From Gemmatimonadota bacterium (GTDB lineage: Bacteria > Gemmatimonadota > Gemmatimonadetes > Gemmatimonadales > Gemmatimonadaceae): 10,618 nucleotides of DNA. How positions within the stretch are numbered: the stretch's first letter is position 1; each line of letters begins with the position of its first letter. The notes beneath the pieces were generated by a model. That model made no database searches. It was not told the DNA's origin and saw only the letters and a program-made list of their open reading frames with translations. The stretch covers positions 1 through 10,618 of the forward strand of contig JARIET010000073.1 in NCBI GenBank assembly GCA_031127185.1, in the 5' to 3' direction. Below, in pieces: positions 1-6,098 of this stretch. Both the position numbers and the translations under genes were made by a program.

Positions 1-520
1 TCTCGCGAAGGACGAACACCTCTCGGTGATGGGCGGGTAGCCGTGCCACTGATTGCTCGACAGCCTCACGGAGGTGGTTCTGCCGGAACGCCTCGTCCGG
101 CTGCGCACCAAAGTCCTCGAACTCAAGCGGCCGCTCCTCGTCGTCCCACTGGGGTGCCAACGAGGTGAAGAGCACCAGTGGACTGCGTGCGCGATTCCGC
201 AGCTCGTTCTTCGCGAGATTCGAGGCGATGGTGTAGATCCAGGTCGAAAATTTCTTCGATCTGTCAAATCGGCCCAGATGACGGTGCACACGAATGAACG
301 CCTCCTGCACCAGGTCTTCCGACCTTTCGCGATCACCAACAATCCGGTGCACGAAGTTGAGCAGCCGAACCTGATACCGATCCACCAGCACGCCAAAGGC
401 GCGACTTTCGCCGGCAAGGTGGGCCTGCACGAGGGCCGTATCGTCGAGTAGCCGAAGCTCGGCCTGTGGAACGATCAGCTGCCGAGTGGCTTCGCGAGTC
501 CGGGCGGTGGCCTGCACCAT
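1..520 (-). CDS. ECF-type RNA polymerase sigma factor, C-terminal part cut by window edge
   Basis: This gene encodes a sigma-70-family alternative sigma factor of the extracytoplasmic-function type, which directs core RNA polymerase to a dedicated promoter set. The reading frame stays open from an ATG at 520 to the left edge (173 codons). Region 2 lies at about residues 30-110: the segment GDRERSEDLVQEAFIRVH (62-79) is the conserved region 2.1/2.2 core, and KKFSTWIYTIASNLAKNELR (89-108) matches regions 2.3/2.4. An acidic linker (about 121-145) leads into the start of region 4 (ARLPAHHREVFVLRE, 159-173), where the window ends before the helix-turn-helix. The start is supported by a good ribosome site, GGAGGG, at 528-533 with 7 bases of spacing. 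No anti-sigma gene is visible, but it would lie downstream, outside the window. The regulon cannot be told from the sequence. Confidence 0.93.
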   Translation of the reverse strand, partial: MVQATARTREATRQLIVPQAELRLLDDTALVQAHLAGESRAFGVLVDRYQVRLLNFVHRIVGDRERSEDLVQEAFIRVHRHLGRFDRSKKFSTWIYTIASNLAKNELRNRARSPLVLFTSLAPQWDDEERPLEFEDFGAQPDEAFRQNHLREAVEQSVARLPAHHREVFVLRE

Positions 521-611
521 GGAAAAACCCTCCAGATGATTCGGATGCGTTCTTGTCCGATTGACTGAAGGGCATTTCTTGTGCCGCTGTTTTTCTTGTC
601 CACGACAGCTT

Positions 612-638
612 CTAAGTTGTTTTACATCAACTACTTAG
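612..638. repeat. Inverted repeat upstream of the sigma-factor gene
   Basis: The arms CTAAGTTGTT (612-621) and AACTACTTAG (629-638) are inverted copies matching at 9 of 10 positions, separated by the 7-base spacer TTACATC. The structure lies 92 bp upstream of the sigma-factor ATG. The arms are AT-rich and no clean T tract follows, so an operator for a dimeric regulator fits better than a terminator. This reading is an inference. Confidence 0.5.
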
Positions 639-660
639 TCTTTTGTGGCTCCCGGAAAAT

Positions 661-697
661 CGTCTGAATTATGGGACATCGTCTCCGAAATGGGACA
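661..697. repeat. Tandem direct repeat CGTCT-N5-ATGGGACA, two copies 19 bp apart
   Basis: Copy one is at 661-678 and copy two at 680-697. Each reads CGTCT, five variable bases, then ATGGGACA, so 13 of 18 positions are identical outside the variable core. The spacing of 19 bp would put both copies near the same face of the helix. It could be a two-site operator for the sigma-factor promoter. Alternatively it could be a remnant of an insertion-sequence end, since some IS families carry several short repeats in their termini. No transposase is present to support the second idea. Confidence 0.5.
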
Positions 698-716
698 CTT
701 CCGTACGGCCGACGGC

Positions 717-1262
717 TCAGCGGTTGGCCAGGAACCCGGCAGCAAACAGCATGGCCAGGGCGCTTTTGGCGTCCTGAATTTCTCCGGACTTCACCTTCTC
801 CAGCGCTTCCACCAGACGCATAGCCTCTGGCTCAATGAACTCATCCACGTCATGCCGGACAGCACCGTGGGTCAGGCCAATTGCCGCAAACAGGTGAATC
901 CGTTCATCGCTGAACCCTGGCGTGGTCAGGATTGTGGTCAACGAAACCAGCCGTTCGCAGGTGCATCCCGTTTCTTCCAATAACTCCCTATGCGCACATG
1001 CGTCGGGTGTTTCGCCCGGTTCAAGACGCCCGGCGGGAATTTCCAACAACCATCCGCCAGCAGCGTGACGGTACTGACGAATCAACAGGATCGTCGGGTC
1101 GTTGCCCGCGGGATCGCTGAGAAACGGCACAACCGCGCTCGCTCCGGGGTGGCGGACAATATCCAGTGCGCCCGTTGTGCCGTTCGGAAACCGTACCTGA
1201 TCTTCATCCACCCGGATCACCTTTCCCTGGTGGATCGTGCGACTGCTGATCAGGTCGCTCAC
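717..1262 (-). CDS. Nudix hydrolase, ADP-ribose pyrophosphatase type
   Basis: This is a 181-residue Nudix hydrolase that probably cleaves ADP-ribose or another nucleoside-diphosphate sugar into AMP plus a sugar phosphate, in the cytoplasm, with Mg2+. The complete Nudix box GX5EX7REUXEEXGU is at residues 78-100 (G78, E84, R92-E93, E96-E97, G99), and the glutamates bind the metal. The preceding strand LLIRQYRHAAGGWLLEIPAG (59-78) is typical of the ADP-ribose pyrophosphatase (NudF-like) subgroup, as is the EIPAG lead-in to the box. I chose the GTG at 1262 because its GTGA overlaps the TGA stop of the upstream nuclease gene. A longer frame up to 1412 would run deep into that gene and adds no domain. 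The overlap implies translational coupling in one operon with the nuclease. The exact substrate cannot be fixed by motif alone. Confidence 0.9.
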   Translation of the reverse strand: MSDLISSRTIHQGKVIRVDEDQVRFPNGTTGALDIVRHPGASAVVPFLSDPAGNDPTILLIRQYRHAAGGWLLEIPAGRLEPGETPDACAHRELLEETGCTCERLVSLTTILTTPGFSDERIHLFAAIGLTHGAVRHDVDEFIEPEAMRLVEALEKVKSGEIQDAKSALAMLFAAGFLANR

Positions 1263-2653
1263 AGAACCACCCGGTCGCGCGGAGATGGGCACGACGCAGA
1301 ATATCCGTGCGCGTTGAGATCGCTGGCGAGGCTGTCCTGAGCGTCGGGCTCCCCGTGCACAAGCCAGGTGTGCTTCAGGCGCGGCGAGGTCTTCCGAACT
1401 GCGCCAAGCCACGCCACCAACTCCGCGTGTCCCGCATGCGCGCTGTAGCCGTTGAGTACTTCGACTTGAGCGCGCAACGCCACCTCGTCACCGAAAACCT
1501 TGATCACGGGCCGGCGTTCCACGATGCGACGGCCGAGCGTGTGCTCTGCCTGGAATCCCACAATGAGAATTGTGTTCCTCGGGTCGGCAGCGCCGTGCAG
1601 CAGGTGGTGAAGGATGCGCCCTGACTCTGCCATCCCCGATGCGGCGATCACGATCACCGGACCGCGTCGCTGCATCGCTGCCTTCGACGCCTCTGCTGAT
1701 TCGGTGAACTCCACGAGTGAGTTTCCCAGGGTCCCCGCCGGATCAGCATGAAACTGTCGAACGAACGACTCTGACATGTCGAACAGGTTCGCGTGCCGGG
1801 TGAACACATCGGTGGCCTCCGTCGCGAGCGGGCTGTCGATAATCACCGGGATTCGCGGGATTCGCCCGGCCAAAACGAGTTCGTGGAACGTGTAGATCAG
1901 CTCCTGCGTGCGCCCCACGGCGAAGGCCGGGATGAGGATGCGCCCACCACGCGCGGCCGTCTCGCGCACCGTGGCGGCAAGACGCTCCCGCGCATCTTCA
2001 ACCGCCGGGTGCTCTCGATTGCCGTACGTGCTCTCCATGATCACGGCATCGACGTCCTGGGGCGGTACGGGGTCGCGAATGATCGAGAGCCCGGTTCGCC
2101 CAATGTCGCCGCTGAATGCCAGCCTTCGCGTCGTCAGGCCGTCGCGCCATTCCAACACCACTGACGCCGAGCCGAGAATGTGGCCGGCATCGATGAGCTG
2201 GACGCGAAGCCCGTCCGTTACGTCGGTCCATCGGCCGTAGTCGATCCCCCGCATGGACTGCATAGCCATGTCCACGTCCCGTCGATCATACAGCGGGTCT
2301 TCGTGGGCCCGGTTTCGCCTCGCCAGAAATTCCGCGTCCTTTTCCTGGATGTGCGCAGAATCGGCAAGCATCACGCCACAGAGATCGCGTGTCGCGTGCG
2401 TGGTGAAAATCGGCCCGCGATATCCGCGGCGCGCCAAATACGGCAGTCGTCCCGCGTGGTCGATGTGCGCGTGCGAGAGCACAACGGCATCGATTCGCCC
2501 CGGATCTGCGGGCAGGGCGACGTTCTTGGCGCGAACGTCGGCGCGGCGTCCCTGAAAGAGGCCTGCGTCGAGCAGGACGGTTTTGCCGCCGATCCGGACC
2601 ACGTGGCAGGACCCCGTCACCTCCCGCGCGGCACCGTGGAAGGTTAATTCCAC
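1259..2653 (-). CDS. Beta-CASP metallo-beta-lactamase-fold RNA nuclease
   Basis: This 464-residue protein has the three-part layout of CPSF73-like nucleases: a metallo-beta-lactamase core, a beta-CASP insert and a C-terminal RMMBL segment. Such enzymes cut or trim RNA using two Zn2+ ions. Visible zinc-ligand motifs are SHAHIDH (60-66: H61, H63, D65, H66), [10 protein letters not shown] with H158, SGD with D183, and the terminal VHGE with H433. The signature [10 protein letters not shown] (206-215) and GYSAHAGH (402-409, H406) are beta-CASP hallmarks. The usual SAHAD aspartate is a glycine here (G408), a variant I believe also occurs in relatives. The start is a GTG at 2653, giving the typical opening [14 protein letters not shown]; only a weak ribosome site is visible. 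The Nudix gene overlaps the stop by 4 bases, and a DUF4177-like gene lies 55 bases upstream on the same strand. The RNA target is unknown. Confidence 0.92.
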   Translation of the reverse strand: MELTFHGAAREVTGSCHVVRIGGKTVLLDAGLFQGRRADVRAKNVALPADPGRIDAVVLSHAHIDHAGRLPYLARRGYRGPIFTTHATRDLCGVMLADSAHIQEKDAEFLARRNRAHEDPLYDRRDVDMAMQSMRGIDYGRWTDVTDGLRVQLIDAGHILGSASVVLEWRDGLTTRRLAFSGDIGRTGLSIIRDPVPPQDVDAVIMESTYGNREHPAVEDARERLAATVRETAARGGRILIPAFAVGRTQELIYTFHELVLAGRIPRIPVIIDSPLATEATDVFTRHANLFDMSESFVRQFHADPAGTLGNSLVEFTESAEASKAAMQRRGPVIVIAASGMAESGRILHHLLHGAADPRNTILIVGFQAEHTLGRRIVERRPVIKVFGDEVALRAQVEVLNGYSAHAGHAELVAWLGAVRKTSPRLKHTWLVHGEPDAQDSLASDLNAHGYSASCPSPRDRVVL

Positions 2654-2708
2654 GGCGTTTCCCGGTCCGTGTGTGCGATCTCGAACCGCTTGCCCAGGCC
2701 TGGCTTCG

Positions 2709-2885
2709 TCAGTGTCCTGCTTCCGCGCGGCGGGAGAACACCACGGTCACGCGCTCGGAGTCCTGGGTCATCAACTCGGGTTGCCAGCCTCCACGACTCC
2801 GTTCGTTGAGGAGATCGGTAAGCGCGTCCTCGTCCTCGCGCACGCGCCGGCTGAGCCGAACGATCACTGCTTGGTATTCTTTCAT
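2709..2885 (-). CDS. Small DUF4177-like protein, 58 residues
   Basis: This short gene opens [11 protein letters not shown], with a beta strand first, and continues with [18 protein letters not shown] (22-39) and a closing strand RVTVVFSRR (45-53). That pattern, two strands around a helix ending in a GGW or EGW turn, is characteristic of the small DUF4177 family, whose biochemical role is unknown. The ATG at 2885 is the only sensible start because an in-frame TGA directly precedes it. No Shine-Dalgarno site is visible. A TAGTAT at 2896-2901 lies about 10 bases upstream and could act as a -10 box, so the message may be leaderless. It is the first gene of the operon with the nuclease and the Nudix hydrolase, and is divergent from upp. 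Confidence 0.75.
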   Translation of the reverse strand: MKEYQAVIVRLSRRVREDEDALTDLLNERSRGGWQPELMTQDSERVTVVFSRRAEAGH

Positions 2886-2912
2886 TCACGCAAGAATACT
2901 AGACTCCGCCAT
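2871..2912. promoter_or_regulatory. Overlapping divergent promoter candidates for upp and the DUF4177-like gene
   Basis: Only 27 bases separate the two start codons. On the plus strand TTGGTA (2871-2876) and AATACT (2895-2900) are 18 bases apart and would start upp RNA a few bases before its ATG. On the minus strand TAGTAT (2896-2901) sits about 10 bases before the small gene's ATG. The two -10 candidates occupy the same near-symmetric AATACTA sequence on opposite strands. The element matches are partial (4 of 6 each on the plus strand) and no minus-strand -35 box is clear. Confidence 0.35.
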
Positions 2913-3560
2913 ATGACCACCACCCCTGACACCCCCGGCCTGTTCGTTGTTCGGCATCCGCTCGTCCAACACAAGCTGGCCCTGCTGCGGGATCGCGAGA
3001 CGCCGACCAAGATCTTCAAGGAACTGGTGGACGAGATTGCGATGCTGATGGCCTATGAAGCCACGGCGAACCTCGCTCTCGAGCCGTGTGAGGTCGTTAC
3101 GCCGCTCGAACAGACCACGGGTGCCCGCATGGCAGGCAAGAAACTCGTGCTGGTGCCGATCCTGCGGGCCGGGCTTGGAATGGTGGAGGGAATCCTGCGC
3201 CTGATTCCCTCGGCCCGAGTGGGACACGTCGGCCTCTATCGCGATCACGATTCCCTGAAACCGGTGGATTACTACTTCAAGGTTCCCGCCGATACCGCGT
3301 CGCGCGAGTTCTTTGTGCTGGACCCCATGCTCGCAACCGGCGGGAGCGCCGTTGCGGCGATCACGCGCCTCAAGAATGCTGGCGCCACGCGCATTCGTTT
3401 CCTGTGCCTTGTTGCCGCACCCGTTGGTGTTGAGCGGCTTCGTGCTGCCCACCCGGACGTACCGATCATTGCGGCTGCGCTCGATCGCGAGCTCAGCGCG
3501 AATGGTTACATCTTGCCTGGACTCGGCGACGCCGGTGATCGGCTGTTCGGTACGCGTTGA
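2913..3560 (+). CDS. upp: Uracil phosphoribosyltransferase
   Basis: This pyrimidine-salvage enzyme converts uracil and PRPP into UMP and pyrophosphate in the cytoplasm. The 215-residue product is the normal family length. The PRPP-binding loop is [12 protein letters not shown] (135-146), with the acidic residue D137 and the TGGS turn. The C-terminal uracil-binding signature [17 protein letters not shown] (198-214) is almost exactly the family consensus. The segment [14 protein letters not shown] (80-93) is also diagnostic. The ATG at 2913 gives the usual N terminus ([18 protein letters not shown]). The frame is open farther upstream, to 2583, but that stretch lies antisense to the nuclease and small genes and contains no family sequence. 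No Shine-Dalgarno motif precedes the ATG, which fits a very short or absent leader. No uracil permease neighbour is present. Confidence 0.97.
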   Translation: MTTTPDTPGLFVVRHPLVQHKLALLRDRETPTKIFKELVDEIAMLMAYEATANLALEPCEVVTPLEQTTGARMAGKKLVLVPILRAGLGMVEGILRLIPSARVGHVGLYRDHDSLKPVDYYFKVPADTASREFFVLDPMLATGGSAVAAITRLKNAGATRIRFLCLVAAPVGVERLRAAHPDVPIIAAALDRELSANGYILPGLGDAGDRLFGTR

Positions 3561-3737
3561 CTCAGGCTGCCAATTTTTTTTGAGCAGCGAACCTTGGTGT
3601 GATCTGCGTCGCAATCACGTGGTCTTGTTTGCACTCACGTGCATCCGTACATTTTCGCGCGTCCACACACGCGCCGCGAATTGTGCGCCGTCACACGGAC
3701 TTCGCGCCCGAAACCACTTCAGCGACCTCCACCACCG
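3561..3737. other. Intergenic region after upp: T8 tract and a GC-rich hairpin
   Basis: The gap is 177 bases and I see no gene in it. A run of eight T residues (3574-3581) lies between the short inverted segments CTCA/TGAG (3561-3564 and 3581-3584) and GCTGC/GCAGC (3566-3570 and 3584-3588). Because the T tract is in the loop rather than after a stem, it is not a standard terminator. Farther on, GCGCGT (3657-3662) and ACGCGC (3669-3674) form a perfect 6-bp stem with a 6-base loop, about 63 bases before the metallopeptidase ATG. No T run follows this stem, so its role is open. I found no clear promoter for the next gene. Confidence 0.45.
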
Positions 3738-4673
3738 ATGCTCATCAACCTGCTGCCCGATTTTCTTGCGGTGCTGCAGAGCGCGGATCCGGAGGCTGCA
3801 TATGTCCAGTATCTCGAAGCACACCGCGAGATCCTCGAGGCCTACTGGTACAACTATGTCATAGAGCCCGTCGGGCCCCAGTTCACTGAAGTGGTGCGGG
3901 AAATTGTGCGCGCCGACCGACGTGACTTGGTGGCGCTGCTTGAGCGCACGGATGTGGTAGCACTCGCCGAAGCCACCGAAACGCGCTGTGCCGATCTTTT
4001 TGGTCTCGATTCGCGCATCGATGTCGTTCTTATGGTTGGCGCTGGCGCCGCCAACGCCGGCGAGTTAGTCGTCAATGGCCGCGGTGTGGCGTTTGTGTGC
4101 CTCGAGCATTTCACCGGCGTGGCCAATTCCGATACGCATGGCCTGGGCCTCGACCCCGAATTGCTGCCCATGTGGCTGGCGCACGAGATCGCGCACTGTG
4201 TTCGCTACACGGCTCCGGGCAGTCGCAGCGAAATGCGCGGTGCCATTAATGCGGGTGGCGGCTACTACTCGTACTGGGAAACGGGACGTTCGGTCTCGCT
4301 GCGCGAACACCTGGTGAACGAAGGGCTTGCCGTGCACGCGGCCCGAACGCTCAGCCCCGGCCATGCGGCATGGGAGTATTTCGGGTATGCGCGAAGACAG
4401 TATTCGCGCGTGCGTGAACTCGAGGGCGTCATCAGCCGTGCGGTTGGCGATGACCTGGACCGCGCGGGGCTTGGCCTGCGCCTCCGGTATCTCTCGGGCG
4501 GCATGAGCGACGATGCGCGTACGGTGCAGCACTATGTACTCCCGGAGCGCTCGGGCTATTACATCGGCGCACGGATGGTCGACGCAGCAGTTGCGGAGAT
4601 GGGGATTGATCGCGCGCTTCGTGCGAGCGCATCGGAGCTGTCTGTGCCGGGCGAAGCGGTACGAACCGCCTAG
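3738..4673 (+). CDS. Putative zinc metallopeptidase, DUF2268-like (HEXXH)
   Basis: This 311-residue protein resembles the DUF2268 group of predicted Zn-dependent peptidases. The active-site helix WLAHEIAHCVRY (146-157) holds HEIAH (H149, E150, H153), two zinc-binding histidines with the catalytic glutamate. HLVNEGLAVH (191-200), about 40 residues on, offers E195 as the third ligand, the gluzincin pattern. A strand VAFVCLEHF (117-125) before the helix and YYIGARMVDAAVAEMG near the C terminus also fit the family. No signal peptide or membrane segment is seen, so it is probably cytoplasmic. The ATG at 3738 is preferred. The frame opens at 3639, but the added 33 residues are Arg/Pro-rich and look non-coding. 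No strong ribosome site is present. Its stop lies 3 bases from the mnmE stop, in convergent orientation. The substrate is unknown. Confidence 0.8.
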   Translation: MLINLLPDFLAVLQSADPEAAYVQYLEAHREILEAYWYNYVIEPVGPQFTEVVREIVRADRRDLVALLERTDVVALAEATETRCADLFGLDSRIDVVLMVGAGAANAGELVVNGRGVAFVCLEHFTGVANSDTHGLGLDPELLPMWLAHEIAHCVRYTAPGSRSEMRGAINAGGGYYSYWETGRSVSLREHLVNEGLAVHAARTLSPGHAAWEYFGYARRQYSRVRELEGVISRAVGDDLDRAGLGLRLRYLSGGMSDDARTVQHYVLPERSGYYIGARMVDAAVAEMGIDRALRASASELSVPGEAVRTA

Positions 4674-4676
4674 CCC

Positions 4677-6098
4677 CTACTTCCCCACACAGAAGGTCGA
4701 GAACACCCGCGCAAGGACGTCGTCCACGCCGACCACACCAATCAGCTGCTCCAGTCCCACGGTCGCCGCTCGGAGATGCGTTCCCACGACGGGAGAGGGA
4801 AGCACGCCTTCGCGCCATTCGCGGATGAACGCGGCAATCTCCGTGTGTGCCTGCTGCAGTGCGGCCTGTTGACGCGCGCTTCCTGCCACGAGCAGATCGC
4901 CGCCGGACGACGCCAGGCGCTCGGCCACGGCACGCGCAATTTCGTCGCGAAGCGCATCCAGTCCTTCACCAGAGTGCGCGCTCACGGGAATCACTCCGGA
5001 CGTCGGCGCTGCGGCACGCAGGTCGGCTTTCGTCAGCAGCGGGAGCACGGCAGCGTCCGTTAACTGCTCCAGTCGCCGCCGAATCGCTTCCACATCCGTG
5101 ACGGTCTCTCCACACGCCAGAACGACGTCGGCCCGACGGAGGTACCGCTCACTGACCTCCATCCCCAGGCGTTCCACCAGACCTGCGTCGGAGCGAAGGC
5201 CAGCCGTATCGACCAGTCGAATTGGCCATACGTCTCCATCGAGCAGCACTTCAACAGCGTCGCGCGTGGTACCGGGCTCATCACTGACGATCACACGCGC
5301 CTCCCCAACCAAGGCATTCAAGAGCGACGACTTGCCGGCGTTCGGTGCGCCCGCAAGCACGACCGTCGCTCCGTCGCGCGCCGCCGCGGTCAGTACGTCG
5401 CGCCCGGTCAGCGAAGTCAGGCGATTCAAGAGTCCGAGCGCGGCCTCTTCCACCTGCGCGCGGGCAAGCGCGCCGTGGTCTTCCTCGGGAAAGTCGATGT
5501 CGAACGCGACGAGCGCCTCGAGAGACAGTGCGGCATCGCGGAGTTCCTCAAACGCGCGCGTGCGCACGCCGGACATTCCCTGCATGGCCTGACGGTGCGC
5601 TGCGCGCGTACGAGCGTCGATGAGCTCGGCAATTGCTTCCGCGCGCACCAGGTCGAGTTTTCCGTTGAGCACCGCGCGCTCGCTGAACTCCCCCGCCACG
5701 GCGGCGCGGGCACCGGCACGGAGAAATGCTGCGGCGATTGCCTGCGATACCGCGGTGCCGCCATGGGCATGCACCTCAACGACGGTTTCACCGGTGTATG
5801 AATGCGGCGACGGAAAATGTGCAACGAGTGCGTCATCGAGTTGCTCGGCATCAGGCGCACTGCTCGCGTGCACGCGACATCGCGCCAATGTGCGCGGCGC
5901 GGGCGGCCACGGACGGACAATCGCCCGCGCTATTCGCTCCGCGGCGTCTCCGCTGAGCCGCACCACACTGATGGCGGCGCGCCCGGGCGCCGTCGCAATC
6001 GCGACGATCGTGTCGCGCCGCACCTGCGTCAGCGCCCCTGAGGCGCCGGCGCCAGGTACCGCGTGGTTACTTCGCGACCACTGCCTTGCGTCGCTCAT
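4677..6098 (-). CDS. mnmE: tRNA uridine-5-carboxymethylaminomethyl(34) synthesis GTPase MnmE
   Basis: MnmE, with MnmG, modifies the wobble uridine (U34) of certain tRNAs using a folate one-carbon unit and GTP hydrolysis. The N-terminal folate-binding domain shows DTIVAIATAPGR (29-40), SYTGETVVEVHAHGG (100-114) and LNGKLDLVRAEAI (144-156). The inserted G domain has G1 GAPNAGKSS (250-258), G2 EPGTTRD (274-280), G3 DTAG (297-300), G4 TKAD (356-359, with T in place of the usual N) and G5 SAH (373-375). The C terminus FCVGK (469-473) carries the conserved catalytic Cys470. The start is uncertain: the ATG at 6098 overlaps yidC by 32 bases and adds a 25-residue tail unlike the family, while the GTG at 6023 begins VRRDTIVAIA, a typical N terminus. 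It is the last gene of the rpmH cluster; no gene for the RNA-binding protein Jag lies between it and yidC. Confidence 0.96.
   Translation of the reverse strand: MSDARQWSRSNHAVPGAGASGALTQVRRDTIVAIATAPGRAAISVVRLSGDAAERIARAIVRPWPPAPRTLARCRVHASSAPDAEQLDDALVAHFPSPHSYTGETVVEVHAHGGTAVSQAIAAAFLRAGARAAVAGEFSERAVLNGKLDLVRAEAIAELIDARTRAAHRQAMQGMSGVRTRAFEELRDAALSLEALVAFDIDFPEEDHGALARAQVEEAALGLLNRLTSLTGRDVLTAAARDGATVVLAGAPNAGKSSLLNALVGEARVIVSDEPGTTRDAVEVLLDGDVWPIRLVDTAGLRSDAGLVERLGMEVSERYLRRADVVLACGETVTDVEAIRRRLEQLTDAAVLPLLTKADLRAAAPTSGVIPVSAHSGEGLDALRDEIARAVAERLASSGGDLLVAGSARQQAALQQAHTEIAAFIREWREGVLPSPVVGTHLRAATVGLEQLIGVVGVDDVLARVFSTFCVGK

Larger units (their letters stand above)
521..716. other. Intergenic region with two repeat structures
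   Basis: This 196-base gap separates the Nudix gene stop from the sigma-factor start, both on the minus strand. I find no credible coding frame in it. It is more AT-rich than the neighbouring genes and contains a 10-bp inverted repeat (612-638) and a tandem 19-bp-spaced direct repeat (661-697). It should hold the promoter of the sigma factor, but I could not identify a convincing -35/-10 pair. No GC-rich stem with a T run is seen, so a terminator for the upstream Nudix operon is not evident either. Confidence 0.6.

Noticed and set aside
53..451. Plus-strand open frame of 132 codons near the left edge
   Set aside because: It is antisense to the sigma-factor gene, whose translation on the minus strand has clear family motifs; the plus frame resembles nothing.
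1263..1412. Longer N terminus for the Nudix hydrolase
   Set aside because: The extra 50 residues come from inside the nuclease gene in another frame and add no domain; the GTG overlapping the nuclease stop is a better start.
2180..2647. Plus-strand frame of 155 codons opposite the nuclease
   Set aside because: Long antisense frames are expected in GC-rich coding DNA; the protein is not recognisable and the opposite strand encodes a full beta-CASP nuclease.
3561..3588. Intrinsic terminator after upp suggested by the T8 run
   Set aside because: The T tract lies in the loop between the inverted segments rather than after a GC-rich stem, so it does not have terminator geometry.
2886..3614. Minus-strand frame of 242 codons opposite upp
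   Set aside because: It is antisense to upp, which has complete motifs; no family resemblance in the minus-strand product.
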